DNA of 64,000 bases. Source: Anarhynchus alexandrinus (taxonomy: Eukaryota > Chordata > Aves > Charadriiformes > Charadriidae). The stretch covers positions 4,111,124 through 4,175,123 of the forward strand of contig VUYV01000073.1 in NCBI GenBank assembly GCA_008711295.1, written 5' to 3'. A model generated the notes under the pieces. It was given only the letters and a program-made list of their open reading frames with translations, was not told where the DNA came from and searched no databases. The position numbers were made by a program, and so were the translations under genes. Shown piece after piece: positions 1-12,600 of this stretch. Each line of letters opens with the position of its first letter. The first letter of the stretch is position 1.

Positions 1-1918
1 TATGTGAACAAACTATGTTAAAAATGTTATCCATTGAGTATACATTTTATGATTTTCACCCTGACACTAGTAGTTTTTTTAAAATGCAGACTACATTGAC
101 CCGCCAAAGGCTGGTTGGTCTGTCACCATGATGTTCTGCATTCCTCTGCCTACCACCACCAACTAGAAGTGTTTTGTCTTGCTTAAGTTCAGTTTCAAGT
201 AACAATTAATGCAAAGCTAGTGTCATTCAAACATAAGGTCACTAATGGGGTGGCCTGGCTGTACGAGGTGAAGGATGGATGAATGAATAGAGTTTCTGCA
301 GAAATCTTTGTCTGATTAGCTGTGCGTTTCGTATATTAAAATGTATCATAGACTTTATTACCCTAATCCACACACAACAAATGCACAGGAAGGCCATATA
401 TATCCACAGCTGCAGAAGATAACCCAGGCCACTATTAGTTATTAATTTAATATGATCCTCTAATCAAAGATGATACAGTAATGCGCAAAAGGACACATGC
501 AAATTTACATTTGGTATTGTCTGCATTGAAGTTTTTTGTCACATAATGTAAGCATGGGTTTAAGTTTTTGATGAGGTGTATGAAAGGGCTTTTGATTATT
601 TTGGAGGAAAGCATTAAGGAATTCTGAGCTTGTTGTGTGTTTAGACACAGCTTCATATACAGCTTCAGGGACTGGGCCTGCTCCTTCAAATAATAGTATG
701 TTGTATATCTGATTTCATGAAGAATTCAAGATTAAAGGTTGACTGAGATAGTTTGTTGATAATAAAGCACAATTTTGACTACTTATCCTTCTAATGAAAT
801 GGTGTTGCACACATTGCAAAACTGTGGTAATTTCATTTTACTGTAATTCATAAAGAGAATAATAGGCAAGCAACAATGCACTGGGGTGCTTTATTAGGAA
901 AGCGAGGGCCATCTTCACTAGTTTTTCCAGATCGCTTTTCTCCTTCCCTCTGTGTTGTTGTTTTTCAGAATTGCATTGCTTTGGTACTATCTCATTTCTG
1001 CAAAAGGCAATTTTGTTAAATGTATTCCCGAACGCACTGATGAAGTTATAACTGTTTGGCAAAGGCTTGGAGACGAAGATGCTGCCATGAAAAATGACCC
1101 CTGTCAACAGAAAACTGATTTGTGATCACAAAATGTGGACAACGTGTTCAATGTTGTATTATCTGTTTGTCTCCCACTTTCAGGTGTATCCACTATCCCA
1201 AGGGAGTTGTTAATGTCAGGGACACATATGGACTGTGTCAACACTTATTCACTGTCAAATTATATCAGAGCAGAGACTTCTGTCATCTCTCAGCGCTATG
1301 GCTTTTGCCCAGTGTAACTGGATATCCTTGGGCTTTGAGGTGGGCACCTAGTTCTTTTTTTGTGCATCTGTACCTGTCTCTAGCTATGTCTCTCATCTGC
1401 GCTTATAAAATGGGAGAAAAGCACAGTCTAGTCTTGAAAGAGATGTTATGAGGAGAAACGTGTTAAAACCTGTGAGTTTTGGGGTAAGCAGTCAAGGGTT
1501 TAATAGATGAAATATGAATTTGCTATAGACTCTAAAAGAAGATGTATCTTGTTCCATACTAATAGTTGCGTGGCATTCTGGCACGTACGTGAAAAGCTGT
1601 TGCTCCCGGTGTCTGCTAGGAGATCATATTATTTCCTTCTCTTAACTCGTAATGCATTTACCGTGGCTGTGATTTATGTAGCCAGGAACAAGAACTGAAG
1701 CACTTACACAGGGGAGAGGATGGGTTCCTTGTGTGCCAGAACTGTTAAAAGCTAAATCTTCAGATCTTTAACCCATAGGATAATGTTTATAAAGAGGACG
1801 GCTTAAATCGGTTTGTATCTATTTATTAGTTTCACTACTGTGTTATTTCTACATTGTTTAACAGCAACTGATATCTTCCATTATTTTTCAAGATCCTGGG
1901 GTGTTTATTGTAGTTGCA
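1..1918. other. Single-copy AT-rich DNA, no gene seen
   Basis: This stretch has no recognisable repeat family and no convincing coding sequence. Open frames are short (at most about 110 codons), overlap one another on both strands and show no familiar domain. The base composition is AT-rich throughout. Confidence 0.6.
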
Positions 1919-2848
1919 CCTGGATGAGAGGACAGAGTGTACCTTCAGCAAGTTTGCTGATGACACAAAACTGGGAGAAGTGGATGACACACCAGAAGTC
2001 TGTGCTGCCATTCAGCGTGACCTGGACAGAGTTGGGCAGAGAGGAACCTAATGAAGTTCAAGAAGGGCAAGTGTAGGGTCCAGCACATAGGGAGGAATAA
2101 CCCCATATGCTGGTACAGGTTAGGGGTTGACCTGCTGGAAAGCAGCTCTGCAGAGAGGGACCAGGGAGTCCTGGTGGGCAACAAGTTGACCATGAGCCAG
2201 CAATGTGCCCTGGCAGCCAAGAAGGCCAATGGCATCCTGGGGTGCATTAAAGAGAGCGTGGCCAGCAGGTCAAGGGATGTTATCCTCCCCCTCTACTCTG
2301 CTCTGGTGAGGCCACATCTGGAGTACTGTTCTGGTCTCCCCAGTTCAAGACAGGCAAGGAACTACTGGAGAGGGTCCAGTGGAAGGCTATGAAGATGATT
2401 AGGGGACTGGAACATCTCTCTTATGAGGAAAGGCTGAGAGACCTGGGTCTGTTTAGCCTGGAGAAGAGAAGACTGAGGGGATCTCATCAACGCTTATAAG
2501 TATCTAAAGGATGGGTGTCAAGAAGATGAAGCCAGACTCTTTATGGTGACACCACTGAAGAGTGGTGCAGGACAAGGGGCAGCAACAGGACAAGGGGCAA
2601 CGGGCACAAACTAGAATGCAAGAAATTCCATCTCAACATGAGGAAAAGCCTCTTTACTTTGAGGGTGGCAGAGCACTGGAACAGGCTGCCCGGAGAGGTT
2701 GTGGAGTCTCCTCCTCTGGAGATATTCAAAACCCACCTGAATGCGATCCTGTCCAACCTGCTGTAGGTGAACCTGCTTTAGCAGGGGGGATGGGCTAGAT
2801 GATCTCCAAAGGTCCCTTACAACCCCTACCATTCTGTGATTCTGTAAT
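1919..2848 (+). mobile_element. CR1 LINE, 5'-truncated copy (RT end plus 3' tail)
   Basis: This is the 3' part of a CR1 non-LTR retrotransposon. It enters inside the ORF2 reverse-transcriptase domain: the bases at 1950-1970 encode a K-FADD-TK stretch, the FADD being the metal-binding catalytic motif. It then follows the usual CR1 order: an [11 protein letters not shown] block, a thumb region and the 3' untranslated part. It ends in two imperfect copies of the 8-bp unit ATTCTGTG at 2831-2846, the hallmark of a bird CR1 3' end. The reading frame is broken several times (stop at about 2074, later frameshifts, a local duplication of a GACAAGGGGCA phrase near 2570-2600), so it is dead. The 5' edge is diffuse because the first 100 bases are worn. 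Confidence 0.93.
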
Positions 2849-3622
2849 CCTTTTGTTGAGATCAGCAGGGTAGCTGGGCTTCTACAGCAGAGACTGCAGA
2901 TCTATTTTAGCCAATGAGCCATTAGTTTATGCTGGTGTAGGGAATTCTGCTTTCTGTTAAACCACAGCAGCTTATTTATACTCTCACAGAGTTGGCATTA
3001 ATACTATCCAGTCTTCTTAAAATGTGCACTGTTTGTTTTGTTCTAATCCATCTGTTTGAAAAACAACAAGTTAAATGGGTTACGCATTATGTGTGTTGCT
3101 TTGATGACAGATTTGGAATTTCCTGCCTCGGATAAAGGAGCAAGGATTAGCCTTAAAGATGTAATTCCACCTCTGCCATCCAGATACAATGCTTGGCTTG
3201 CAAAAGGGGGAACAATCCTGTTTTTGCAAGGAATTCTAGGGTCCCCTTTTCCAAAGCGGGAAAGCTGCACTCTAGTTGCTCGGATAAATTGTCAGGGGTG
3301 TCCCCTAGTTTACAGGCAGCTGCTAAGACCTGGGAGGGATGCTGTCTTTCCTTGTTGCCACTGACTGAAGAATAAGAGGTGACTTCTCAAGTGTGTGCTG
3401 TTTTTGTATAATCTGAGTTTCATTGTATTACCTGGGCTGAACATCCTACAGGTCATTAGGAATATAAGAATGTTTAACAGAGGTGCAGGCAAAGAAATGC
3501 CATATAGATATTATCAGACAAAATTTCACATATTTACTAATGTCCCTTTGCTACTTGAGTACCCTGCAAGAGAAACAGCACCTGAAGGGTAAGGCAGGAT
3601 CCTAAAGCAAGTAATACATTAA
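2849..3622. other. Single-copy spacer
   Basis: There is no recognisable repeat or gene between the CR1 and the solo LTR. A 102-codon frame on the + strand at 3056-3364 overlaps a frame on the other strand and has no domain that I recognise. Confidence 0.5.
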
Positions 3623-3627
3623 ACAGC
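3623..3627. repeat. Left target-site duplication (ACAGC)
   Basis: ACAGC abuts the TG start of the LTR and is repeated exactly at 4214-4218 after its CA end. Five-base duplications are the usual length for ERVL-type integrases. Confidence 0.9.
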
Positions 3628-4213
3628 TGTCATGGTTTTGGCTGGGATGAAGGTGACTTTCTTGCTAGCAGCTGGTGTGGTGCTGTGTTTTGGATTTGGG
3701 ATGGGAGTGTTGTTGATGGCACACCAAAGTTTTTGGTTGTTCCTAAGCAGTCAAGACCTTTTCTGGTCCTCACACTGCCCCGCCAGTGAGGGAGTGCACA
3801 AAAAGTTGGGAGGAGACATAGCCGGGCCAGCTGACCCCAACTAACCGAAGGGATATTCCATGCCATGTGATGTCATGCTCAGTATATAAAGTTGGGTGAA
3901 GAAAAAGGGAGGGGGGGGACGCTCGGAGTGATGGTGTTTGTCTTCCCAAGTAACCGCTACATGTGGTGGAGCCCTGCTTTCCTGGAGATGGCTGAACACC
4001 TGCCTGCCGACGGGAACTAGTGAATGAATTCCTTGTTTGCTTTGCTTTGCTTTGCTTGCGTGCGCAGCTTTTGATGTACCTATTAAACTGTCTTTATGTC
4101 AACCCATGAGTTTTCCTTATTTTTCCGATTCTTCTCTCCATCCCACTGCAGGGGGGGAGAAGTGAGCAAGCGTCTGCGTGGTCCTAGTTTCTGGCTAGGG
4201 TTAAACTACGACA
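3628..4213 (+). mobile_element. Solo LTR, ERVL-type endogenous retrovirus (586 bp)
   Basis: This is a complete long terminal repeat with no internal retroviral sequence, left by recombination between the two LTRs of an old provirus. It starts TGTCATGG and ends ACTACGACA, so the ends form the short inverted repeat TGTC/GACA. It is flanked by perfect 5-bp duplications (ACAGC). A TATA box (TATATAAA) lies at 3883-3890 and an ATTAAA poly(A)-type signal at 4082-4087. Four TTTGC units lie at 4036-4055, and a G-run lies just downstream of the TATA region at about 3910-3919. Assignment to ERVL rests on the 5-bp duplication and on likeness to bird ERVL LTRs as I remember them; a library search would give the subfamily. 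Confidence 0.92.
3820..3897 (+). promoter_or_regulatory. LTR core promoter module with TATA box
   Basis: The segment runs from a GCTGACCCCAACTAACC phrase through GGGATATTCCATGCCATG to TCATGCTCAGTATATAAAG. The TATA box is at 3883-3890. The same ordered motifs occur in the other complete LTR at 53680-53747, so this is the conserved U3 promoter core. Activity today is unknown. Confidence 0.6.
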
Positions 4214-4218
4214 ACAGC
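4214..4218. repeat. Right target-site duplication (ACAGC)
   Basis: Exact copy of the five bases before the LTR at 3623-3627. Confidence 0.9.
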
Positions 4219-5359
4219 CTAGAAAGCTAAAGGCTGAACTCTTGCCATGAGCTGTGATGACTGCCTGCATTCTCACTAAAAACCTCCGAGCCAGGCTTTT
4301 TCCTTTCGTGCTGTTAATGCACCATGCAAATACTCCTGTATCTGTGCAACCTGGATCTCATGTCAGTAGGAATGTAGCCCTCTAACCTCTGAAGGTAACA
4401 TCAGCTTCACTGGGCAATTACTTTGGCTATTTTGTGTTAGAAATGGTCCTTTAGTACTGCACTAACTTTAAAAAAAAGAATGTTTTAAATCACCCTGAAG
4501 GAAACTTTAAAAGGTAACGAGCAGGGGTGAAGGGGGCAAAGAGAGAAGAAATAGAACTATATTAAGACTTCAGCTGTGTTCTGCGCATAACGGAGCCAAA
4601 ACAACATAAACACCCCTTCTCTCTGTAGCAGAAAACATCCTTCAGACTGGCTCTTCTGCGCAGCCACTGTAAAAGAAGTTTAAATATACCAGAAATAGAC
4701 TTACTGAAAAATTTGTGAGGGGGCTCTAATTTCCAACATCCCTGTCCAACTCTGAGGCATCCGAAATGTGCGCAAGCAGAAGGCACTGCCGCCGTGTCCG
4801 AGCCTGTGTTGATCGTCACTTGTGTAGGTGTCAGTGCTGAAGACTTTCCCACCCCCTGAAATGCAGGAGGGCTTTTGCTTTGCTGAGTTTTGTGTTGTTG
4901 CAGTCTATTCGAGATTCCCCTGGCCGAGGGTTCATGCGATCAGGGGCGAAGTTGTGCTCCCAGGCCAGCACGGAGAGGGTGTGGGAGGTGTATGCTCCTG
5001 GGGGGTGCCTTTCTAGTTCTTCTTAATGGAAAGGTGGATGAAGAAATTAATAAGCACGGGTCCTATTATGCCCTTTTTTAAATAGGAGTTTCAATTAAAG
5101 AAACGCATGCTTAGGAAAGCATAACAGCTCCACACACTACTTAAAATCTCAAACAAACTTGCGAAACACTTTTCACAAGCTTTGTAAGTTGGAAAATGAA
5201 AAAGCAAATGGCATTAAAAACTTAATTTAAAACAATATTAATAATTTCACACTGAGGTAAGGAAATTCCAATTAGACAGAAAAATACATGGTGTCAGAGG
5301 GGCAGCACTGAATGCTATAGGGTATCTGAGCCCCCAGCTGACAAAGAGTTTCTAATTTA
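4219..5359. other. Single-copy spacer, no gene seen
   Basis: No recognisable repeats. A 96-codon frame on the - strand (4562-4852) and two short + frames around 4828-5081 overlap each other and carry no domain I know. Confidence 0.5.
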
Positions 5360-5468
5360 GGGCCAAATTAAGCTCTCATTTATGCTGGCATATATCCCCA
5401 GGAACTCTTTTCACTTCATCAGGGTACTTGAGTCTTACCCTTATGTAGCTGAGACCATAAATGAGCCC
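5360..5468. mobile_element. Fossil palindromic amniote repeat (MITE-like)
   Basis: The segment opens GGGCCAAATTAAGCTCTCAT and closes GAGACCATAAATGAGCCC, so its two ends are imperfect inverted copies of each other. Order and wording follow a short palindromic repeat common in turtle, crocodile and bird DNA as I remember it: a GGGCCAGATTCTGATCTCA end, a TTTACACTGG block, a GAGTAACTCCATTGACTTC centre, then the mirror image. The copy is much mutated, as expected of an element older than birds. The family name is not certain from memory. Copies of this age can survive because they gained a regulatory role. Confidence 0.6.
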
Positions 5469-6786
5469 TTAAGAAGCTTTTTGCTACTGAGAATTCTTTC
5501 GGAGCCTTATCATTATTTAAGTTCTTTCCTGAATAATGAACAGGCAGAGGCAGTAGGGAGAAAAGACTGGCAGACATGAACCTGCTGTTATAAAACAATA
5601 AAATGTCCTGAAACTTGAGGATTCTGACTGTGTTACAGATACCAGTATTTAAGTAAGTCCTTATTGTTTACCTCTGACATTTAAATCCGCTAAACATTGG
5701 GAATCCAGAAACTCCAGATTATTAAGAGAACGAATGGACCTGATTACAACATATAGCACTGTGTTATTCATACGGAGGCTTTTCAAAATTGTCTTTCAAT
5801 AACTTCTTTCCAAGTCTAAGAAAAACAGATCTCTACAGCTGGACATTTGTGTAGTGTAGTAGGTGTGTTACATATGAGTGTGACCTTCAAACACTAACTT
5901 TTATGGGCACATCTCTTGTGGTTAGCATGATAAATGATGTTACACTGGCTAATTAAATCAATACATCTCATTAATGTCTTGCAGTTTCTGAATTTCTTGT
6001 CACTCTTTAATTCCATGGATCACCTTCTGTATCTGCTTTTCTCAGACCAACATGCAATTTTTTCCCCCTTCTTTCTCTGCAGAGATATAATAACTCCAGT
6101 ATTCTCCATCTGAAAGTATGTTTGACAAGTATATTTAGTACATCCAATAAGAGAATAGTTGAAAGGTAACCAGTAGCACCTCCTGCTTCCCCATTAAATT
6201 TATTTTCACCATTTCACAAATGGAGGCCCTTCTGCATCTTTTGGACTTAACTTATAAATTAAACAATGGAAATAACATTTTTTTTTGGTTGAACGTGCTG
6301 TGAATTGTGTTAATGCAGGGAGAGAATGGGTGCTGAGAGATGGTATATGAAAGAATGTAAAGAATCCTACAAGGATTTTCACTGTCTTGCAGCACTGACA
6401 AAGATCTGAGTTAGGCATATGGCAAACAACATTGTCCCTATGCCTATTGTGTGTGTCTGCCTCTACACTTCCACATAATAGAAAGCCTTTTTCTATTCCT
6501 TTCTTGACTTTTGCCATATATCAAATACCTAATAAAAGAGTTTTAAAACCTTTCCACAAAAAATGTTTCTTCCACAAAGATAATAGTCTAAATATCTCTT
6601 CAAATATGTTAATTCTCTTGGATATTTTTTCACTTTTTTCTTTTCAGTAAATCATGTTTTCAATACCACCTCAGAATAGAAACCAAGATGTAGAGGTTTT
6701 GGTGGTTTGTGTGCTTTTCTTTTTTTTTACTTTTTTTTCTTTCTCTTCTCTTAAATCCTTCTTATTTACATTTTTTTTTTCCACAG

Positions 6787-6918
6787 GCAAAGAAAGGGAA
6801 GACCAAGGAAGAAATCTCTCCACAGTTCGCATTTCTCTGGAAAAACTTGGAAGAAGCAGGTTTCTACAACAGCTAACCAAGCAAGACGAGACAAAAAAAG
6901 AGCAAGTACCAATGTTTT
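6787..6918 (+). other. Exon-like segment after a strong splice-acceptor signal (speculative)
   Basis: About 70 bases of mostly T and C with short purine breaks run into TTTCCACAG at 6778-6786. Two reading frames then stay open: one for 29 codons, ending in TAA at 6874-6876, and one to TAG at 6918-6920. I see no canonical donor, so it could only be a last exon, and no near AATAAA settles it. Neither peptide is recognised. Poly-pyrimidine runs ending in AG are common by chance in AT-rich DNA. Confidence 0.12.
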
Positions 6919-9494
6919 AGGCAAGCCTAGCAACAGCCCAAGCCTGGATAGCTTGTTATTAAGCAAGTGTGTGGAAAAAAGCAGGGGAAAAGTGACGTTA
7001 GTTTGACTGAACTGAATACCCGTAATTCCCAAACAGAGAGCTTCCCGGCTGTAGCCAAACACCGCCTCTGACTTAGACGCTGTGGTATAAATGCATTTGA
7101 TCATCCCATACTAATGCCTTTACGCATGGACCTGCCCCCATCCCTGCGGCACACCAGGATGTAGGAACACAGCCTGACCCCTCACTGGGACTCCTGTCTT
7201 GCTTTTCTTGATTTGTAATAAGAGAACAGGAAGACCGTGGAGTAGAAACTGGGGCAACAACCCTCTCTGCACCCCTACAGCCACTAACTCCGATCCCCTG
7301 GTCTGTGGTGCGAGTGGGAGGGGAAAGGTGAAGAATAAGCAACCTGACCTGTAGATATGTTAGGATGGAGGGCTGCCAGGGGACAACATTGGGATGATTA
7401 CACCCAAAGCATCTTGCTCAAAGGCTTGTCTGGGAAGCCTTTTGCAGGAAACTGAAATCTGCTGTCTGCTGAGCGTAGAGCTCTTATGCAGGACTTTTCC
7501 TGCCTTCTTTGCACTATATATAGTAGGTATGTTAGTAAAGACGTACAAGAAGTCCTCAGGTTGTGTTGCTTCATCTACCACTAACCTGTCATATCGCGGC
7601 TTGTCCTGCAAGAATCTGGGTTGCAGTAAGAAATCCAGCTCATTATCCAGAGGTGATATGACGCAGCATTCACCAGTCCTGTTTCTGCAGCTAATAGAGC
7701 TGTCAGCTCCGCTGTCATTCGCTTGTCATCCCATCCAGAAACGTATAGAAAGCCTTAAAGGAAACAGGTCATCCCAAGAGTAGACTCTTGAAATAAAATT
7801 GACCCTTATTCAAATGTACATGCAAAATGGTTTGGGCTTCTCCCTTCAATTGTTATTTGTACTGGATTTGCCTTTCGTTCCATAGAGAGTTAATGTGGGT
7901 TGAAAATAAGACATTTTTCAGGAAAATATCTGTTATAGGTGCCAAAGGCTGCTCTGTTGTCAGTGGTTTGTGATATTTTTATGGCATATTTGGAAGAAAG
8001 GTTTTCCCCCTCTGCCTCCTTCAGTTGCCTTAAGCCCAACGTACCATCTCATTCAAGGGATGATAATGATTCACTTGTTTCATTACATGTTTGTGCCAAG
8101 GGTGTTTATGAATGTTCTAGCTGATTTTAAAGTCAAACTTCAGTGCCTGGAGACATCTTCACATTGAAAGCAATTGAGTGGCCATTGCAGGGGAGGAGAG
8201 GTTCAGCAGGTAAAGCCTCACTCAGTCAAGAAGGTGCTCGTTGGCTAGTAAAGTACAGGGGATGACAGCTGGTCTGACAAAGTGACATTTGCAGCTCCAG
8301 AGAAGTGAGACTTTCTTAATTTAACTGGAGAAGTGTCAAGATCATCTGCTGAGTAAGTTAGAAGGAAGTTTCAGATGGAAAGAAAGAAAGTTTCAAGAGG
8401 AAAAATTAAATCTGCTCAGAGCCCCTGGAAAGGAGATTAGTTATAGACATTGGTGTGGAGGAAAGGATTTTCTCTAACATGTGCAGCCTGCGACACATGA
8501 CACGCAGGGAGACAGCATCCCTCACGTGTCAGGAGAACACCTGCAGCAAATGAGTGGGGTACTGAATAAAAAGGATCTTTTTTACTTTCTCTTGTAAACA
8601 GGCTGAGCATAGCCTTCTTGCTTATGCCTTAAAACCTCTTTGTTACTGTGGTGTCTATTTTGGATGCTGTAAATAAATACTCCCGCTTGGATTTTGCTTT
8701 ATCCCAGCTGGAGTTAAAGTACTTGATTAAAAACAAGACATTCCTTGCCGAAGGCTGCCACAGCCTTAATAGGCAACTGGGGAGGTGGTCTGCTCGGGGT
8801 GAGGTGAAGTCACCTCTTCCCACTGTGAGGGATCACCACCCAGGCTCTCAGCAGGCTGCCGGTGAGCATACCTGAGTCTCAGTGGTCCTGAGGGAATTTG
8901 TCACCGGTGTACTTGAGTCGTGCTGTGTTTTCATTCCTCTCTGAAAGAGCGAACCTCCATGTTAAGGGTGAGCTTATCTGTCTCCATCTTTTTCTTTGTT
9001 CATGAGCAGCTCCTGGTTTGCTGGGCATGCAAGTAGTTTACCAGCAATCATGTCAGAACATTTGTTAGCATCATATTCCCACTTTTAAGTCATAAAGTGG
9101 CGAAGGGAATTACTGCTGCCATCTCTTAAGCAAGGCGACAAAGGCGTAGACGTAGTAACGCACACCCCTAAGTATCTACCCAGTTCTTTTCACATTCCTC
9201 TTTTTGTTTTCCCAAGTAAAAAGCAGCACTCCCTAGCAACCATTATAAGGCTGAGGGCATGCTGAAAGTGAGCTTGACAAATGAGAGTGAGATGCTGCGG
9301 CATGTGGGACTGGCGGAGCAGCCCGGTGGAATTACCAACCCCATGCTGTGCACAGCCACCCTGGGCTGCATCCCTGGGACTCACAGGGATGGGAAAAATG
9401 CAAGCAGCCACCTAAGCCAGAGAGCAGGAGGTGCTCAGGAAACAGACTCCCACATTTTAACAACCCTGAACTCTGTCCCAGAGTTAAGCGCTAT

Positions 9495-9530
9495 CCCCCC
9501 CCTTTTTTTTTTTTAAGAAAGAAAGAAAGA
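9495..9530 (+). repeat. C8-T12-(AAGA)n low-complexity tract
   Basis: Eight C, about twelve T, then repeated AAGA units. It is a mutable simple-sequence site with no other function seen. Confidence 0.8.
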
Positions 9531-9587
9531 GTGGTGAATATTAGGCTTCCTTTTCAACAGGAGAGGAGAAGCAAAAGTCCCAGTTCT

Positions 9588-9675
9588 AAATGCTGACCAA
9601 GCGGGCAGAGCACTTACCTGGGCTGTAGAAGGCTCAGCTTCACATCCCACCTTTGCCTGAGGAAATCTGACCATC
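9588..9675 (+). mobile_element. Fossil tRNA-derived-like repeat (ancient amniote SINE-type)
   Basis: The sequence reads AAGCGGGCAGAGCACTTACC, then TGGGCTGTAGAAGGCTCAG, then CTTCACATCCC. This follows the layout of a tRNA-like head: an A-box-like AGCGGGCAGAGCAC region and, about 40 bases on, a B-box-like GCTTCACATCC (consensus GGTTCGANTCC). It also resembles a known amniote repeat phrase of the form AGGGCACTCACCTGGGATGTGGGAGACCCAGG... followed by TTCAAATCCC. It is heavily diverged, so the family call is tentative and the 3' limit is unknown. Confidence 0.42.
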
Positions 9676-12600
9676 AGTGTATGATGAACAGACTAATCAC
9701 CAGAACGTGAGGTATTTAAGACAGTGCTCTTTCCAGATATGGGTCTGGCTCAGCGGTATCATCTAGTGGCTCAGTGACAGGTGTGGCTCTGCTGTGCCAG
9801 GTGTGTAGTCCTGCCCTCTTCTCCATGCCAGCTCTGATGGCTTCCTGACCACACAACACATTGCTACACCTCACTAAGCAGAAGATATTCACCTTGGTTT
9901 TGTTGGTTTAGTTTCTCCTGGAAGAGGAGAAAAGAGGAGAACAAAGGTGCTGAAGAGCAGGACCTCCTTCCTTGAGCATTAATGACTGGTTGGAGTGACC
10001 CAGCTCTACCACTTACAATCCTGCTTGTTAAAATTGCTCAGCATCTCACAGAACTGCAAAATGTTCCCAGAGCTTGAGAAAGACTGTTTAGCCCATAGTA
10101 GAGATGCTCATCTAAGAAAGATGAGACGTGGACTTTCTTCTCTTGCCATGTATTTCCCACTGTATTTTTTTTCCATTTGAAATCATACTGGGCTCATTTC
10201 AGTTGTATACCTGTCGTACACAACAAGACTGGGATTCTGCAGTCTAAGAGAAATGGGGAATTGGCCTGGTCCCTCAAGCAGAGAAATGGAGGATTGATTG
10301 TGTTTTGATTCACATTGTATAATCTTCAGTTAGTAAGTAAACTAGGAAAGCTGAATGTTCCCTTCCAAAGTCAATAACACATACAATTTTTCAGGGACTT
10401 CAGCAAATGTCCTGGTTACCTGCCTCTGGCGTAGCTCCCTGTATCGCTTATGAGTACTGAGCTGGATAACTGGAAGTCTTCATATTCTCATCTGTCACTT
10501 TGTGCTCCAATGGCTTCTGCTTGCAACAAATGCTACTGAAATGAATCAGCCCCTGGGGGAGATGCACAGGGAAATAATAAGGCGAGGCAGGTGTCAAATA
10601 TCTACCCAAGAAGATTTTACTACCAATCCCCACTAAATAAAGTTTCAAACCTGTTAGTGTGACCATCAGGCAGAGAAGTTAAAAGGTAACAAAGCAATCA
10701 TTGTAGCTGACTTTTACGTATATCTTCTAGTTCTTATAAAAAAATAGTTGTAAACATTCTTGGGGTTCTTTATAGCAAAAATTAAAGGGGCTATATAAAT
10801 GCTGGATTTTTTCTCCAGAGATTTTTTAATGCCAGTGAAAACTTGCTGTTGCCCAGATCCATTGTTGTTGGTAGAGGCTGCACGTTTGAGAACCATATTC
10901 TGGCCATCCCTCCCATGCACAGTTTAGAAACTTAATGAGTGATTCAGAGCATCCACTGTCTGGGGTCCATGGTCATGGCTTATTAGACAGGCAATGACTA
11001 AAATAATTTCAGTGTCCATGACAGGCATTCCTAGTGAGATGTTTGAGTTCAGCCCTAAATCTCTTCGATAGCTTTGAAATCCTTACAGGACGTCCAATTT
11101 GTCACTTTTTTTGATTGGAAAAAAATAATTTTGAAGTTTTATGCAAAGACAAATATGATAGAACTATGAAGGTATATCTTTTTGTTGTTTTGGCACAGAG
11201 CCCCAACATATTAATATGAACAAGGGTAATAAATGCTACCAAGTTAATTTACTCTGAAGATGGTGATCGAGTCCACTGAGAGTTTAGTCGTTTTTTTCCA
11301 GTTACCTTGTTTCTTATACTTACTGGACTTATTCCTACCAAGTTTTCCCCCGATATTCCACTTTTTTCTTGACTGCAGCTGCCTATTCTCCATCAAGGCA
11401 CAGTCCTGTTTTGTTATTAAATCAATGCTTATTCTATTTCCTCATTGTTTGTTCTGTTTCTTTTAAGGTTCTGCAGTTGAAACAATAATACTTCATTAGC
11501 GCTGGCATTAAGGGGAAATTGCCAGATCTAAAATTATCAGTTACTGAAGCAGTATAAACTCTCCTGCTTCAGGACATTTATCTTGGGTTTGAGCAAATAA
11601 ATTGCTCTATAACAGCCAAATTTAGGGTTTTGGGAATTTCCTTTTGAAGCAGCTTGCTCTGGCTATCGTTGGAAACAAAACAGATGACAGTTCTCATGCA
11701 ACATCATAGGAAAGTTTGTGTTCCTTACCAAAAAGAACTCACCCTCCAAAATAAACATAGGGACTTAGGAAAGTCAGGGACTCCGTGTGTTTCTGCACTT
11801 GCTTTACTATGGCTCAGCATATATAAAACTATGCACGAGGTACCTAGTGGGGTTCATTCATATTAGATGGTGAGACATTGGCTGATATTGCCTGTATATT
11901 TAGGTTTAAAATATGTGTTAGAAATACAGACGGTCTGGAGCATAATAGAGTCAAGTTCTGTTTATTTTTGGTAAGGTGACTCCAAATCATATTAGGAGCT
12001 GGGGAAACATCATCAGCTCCTGAGGCAGTCACAATAACGATAGCTTTATCAGCACTCGTTCACCATTTTGAAGAACAAAGGTTAATAAACAGGAGATAGA
12101 ATATTTATTCTAATATGGGTCCCCGGGGTACTAAGTCATCTTTAATGAGAAATGAGGTAATTACCAGTTCTGTCACCTTTCGTCTCTCAAATACACTTGA
12201 AACTGTTTAATATGAGGCCTGTGTTGTTCAATGGAAAATAAAGACTTAGAAATTATTGTAAAGCATTGCAATGTCACTATATTAATGTAAAGAAAATGAA
12301 GCCTGAATATCAAAGTATATATTTAAAGGTGATTTGAACATTTTTCTTAAATCAAAATGGGATGAGACATCAGGACAAAAAAATACATCACTTATCCTTG
12401 TCTGTCATCACTCTAATCCTTACAGACTACTCAGATCCTCAAATTAGAGATATTTTGGGTTTAAAATGGAAAGCATAGTGAAAGAATTGGACTGTGACAA
12501 ATTTTGGAAGGACAAATTTCTGAAGTTGCACCACCTGCCCTACATCCAGAAAGCTCACGGAGAGTGATATGGGATCAGCTAGGATGAAAAAAAACCCGAA

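Larger units (their letters stand above)
5469..9587. other. Single-copy AT-rich DNA with T-rich tract
   Basis: No gene is supported. A long pyrimidine tract occupies about 6714-6785 and ends in CAG, giving the strongest splice-acceptor look in the first 10 kb (see 6787). A C8-T12-(AAGA) run lies at 9495-9530. The open frames here are short and have no known domain. Confidence 0.5.
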
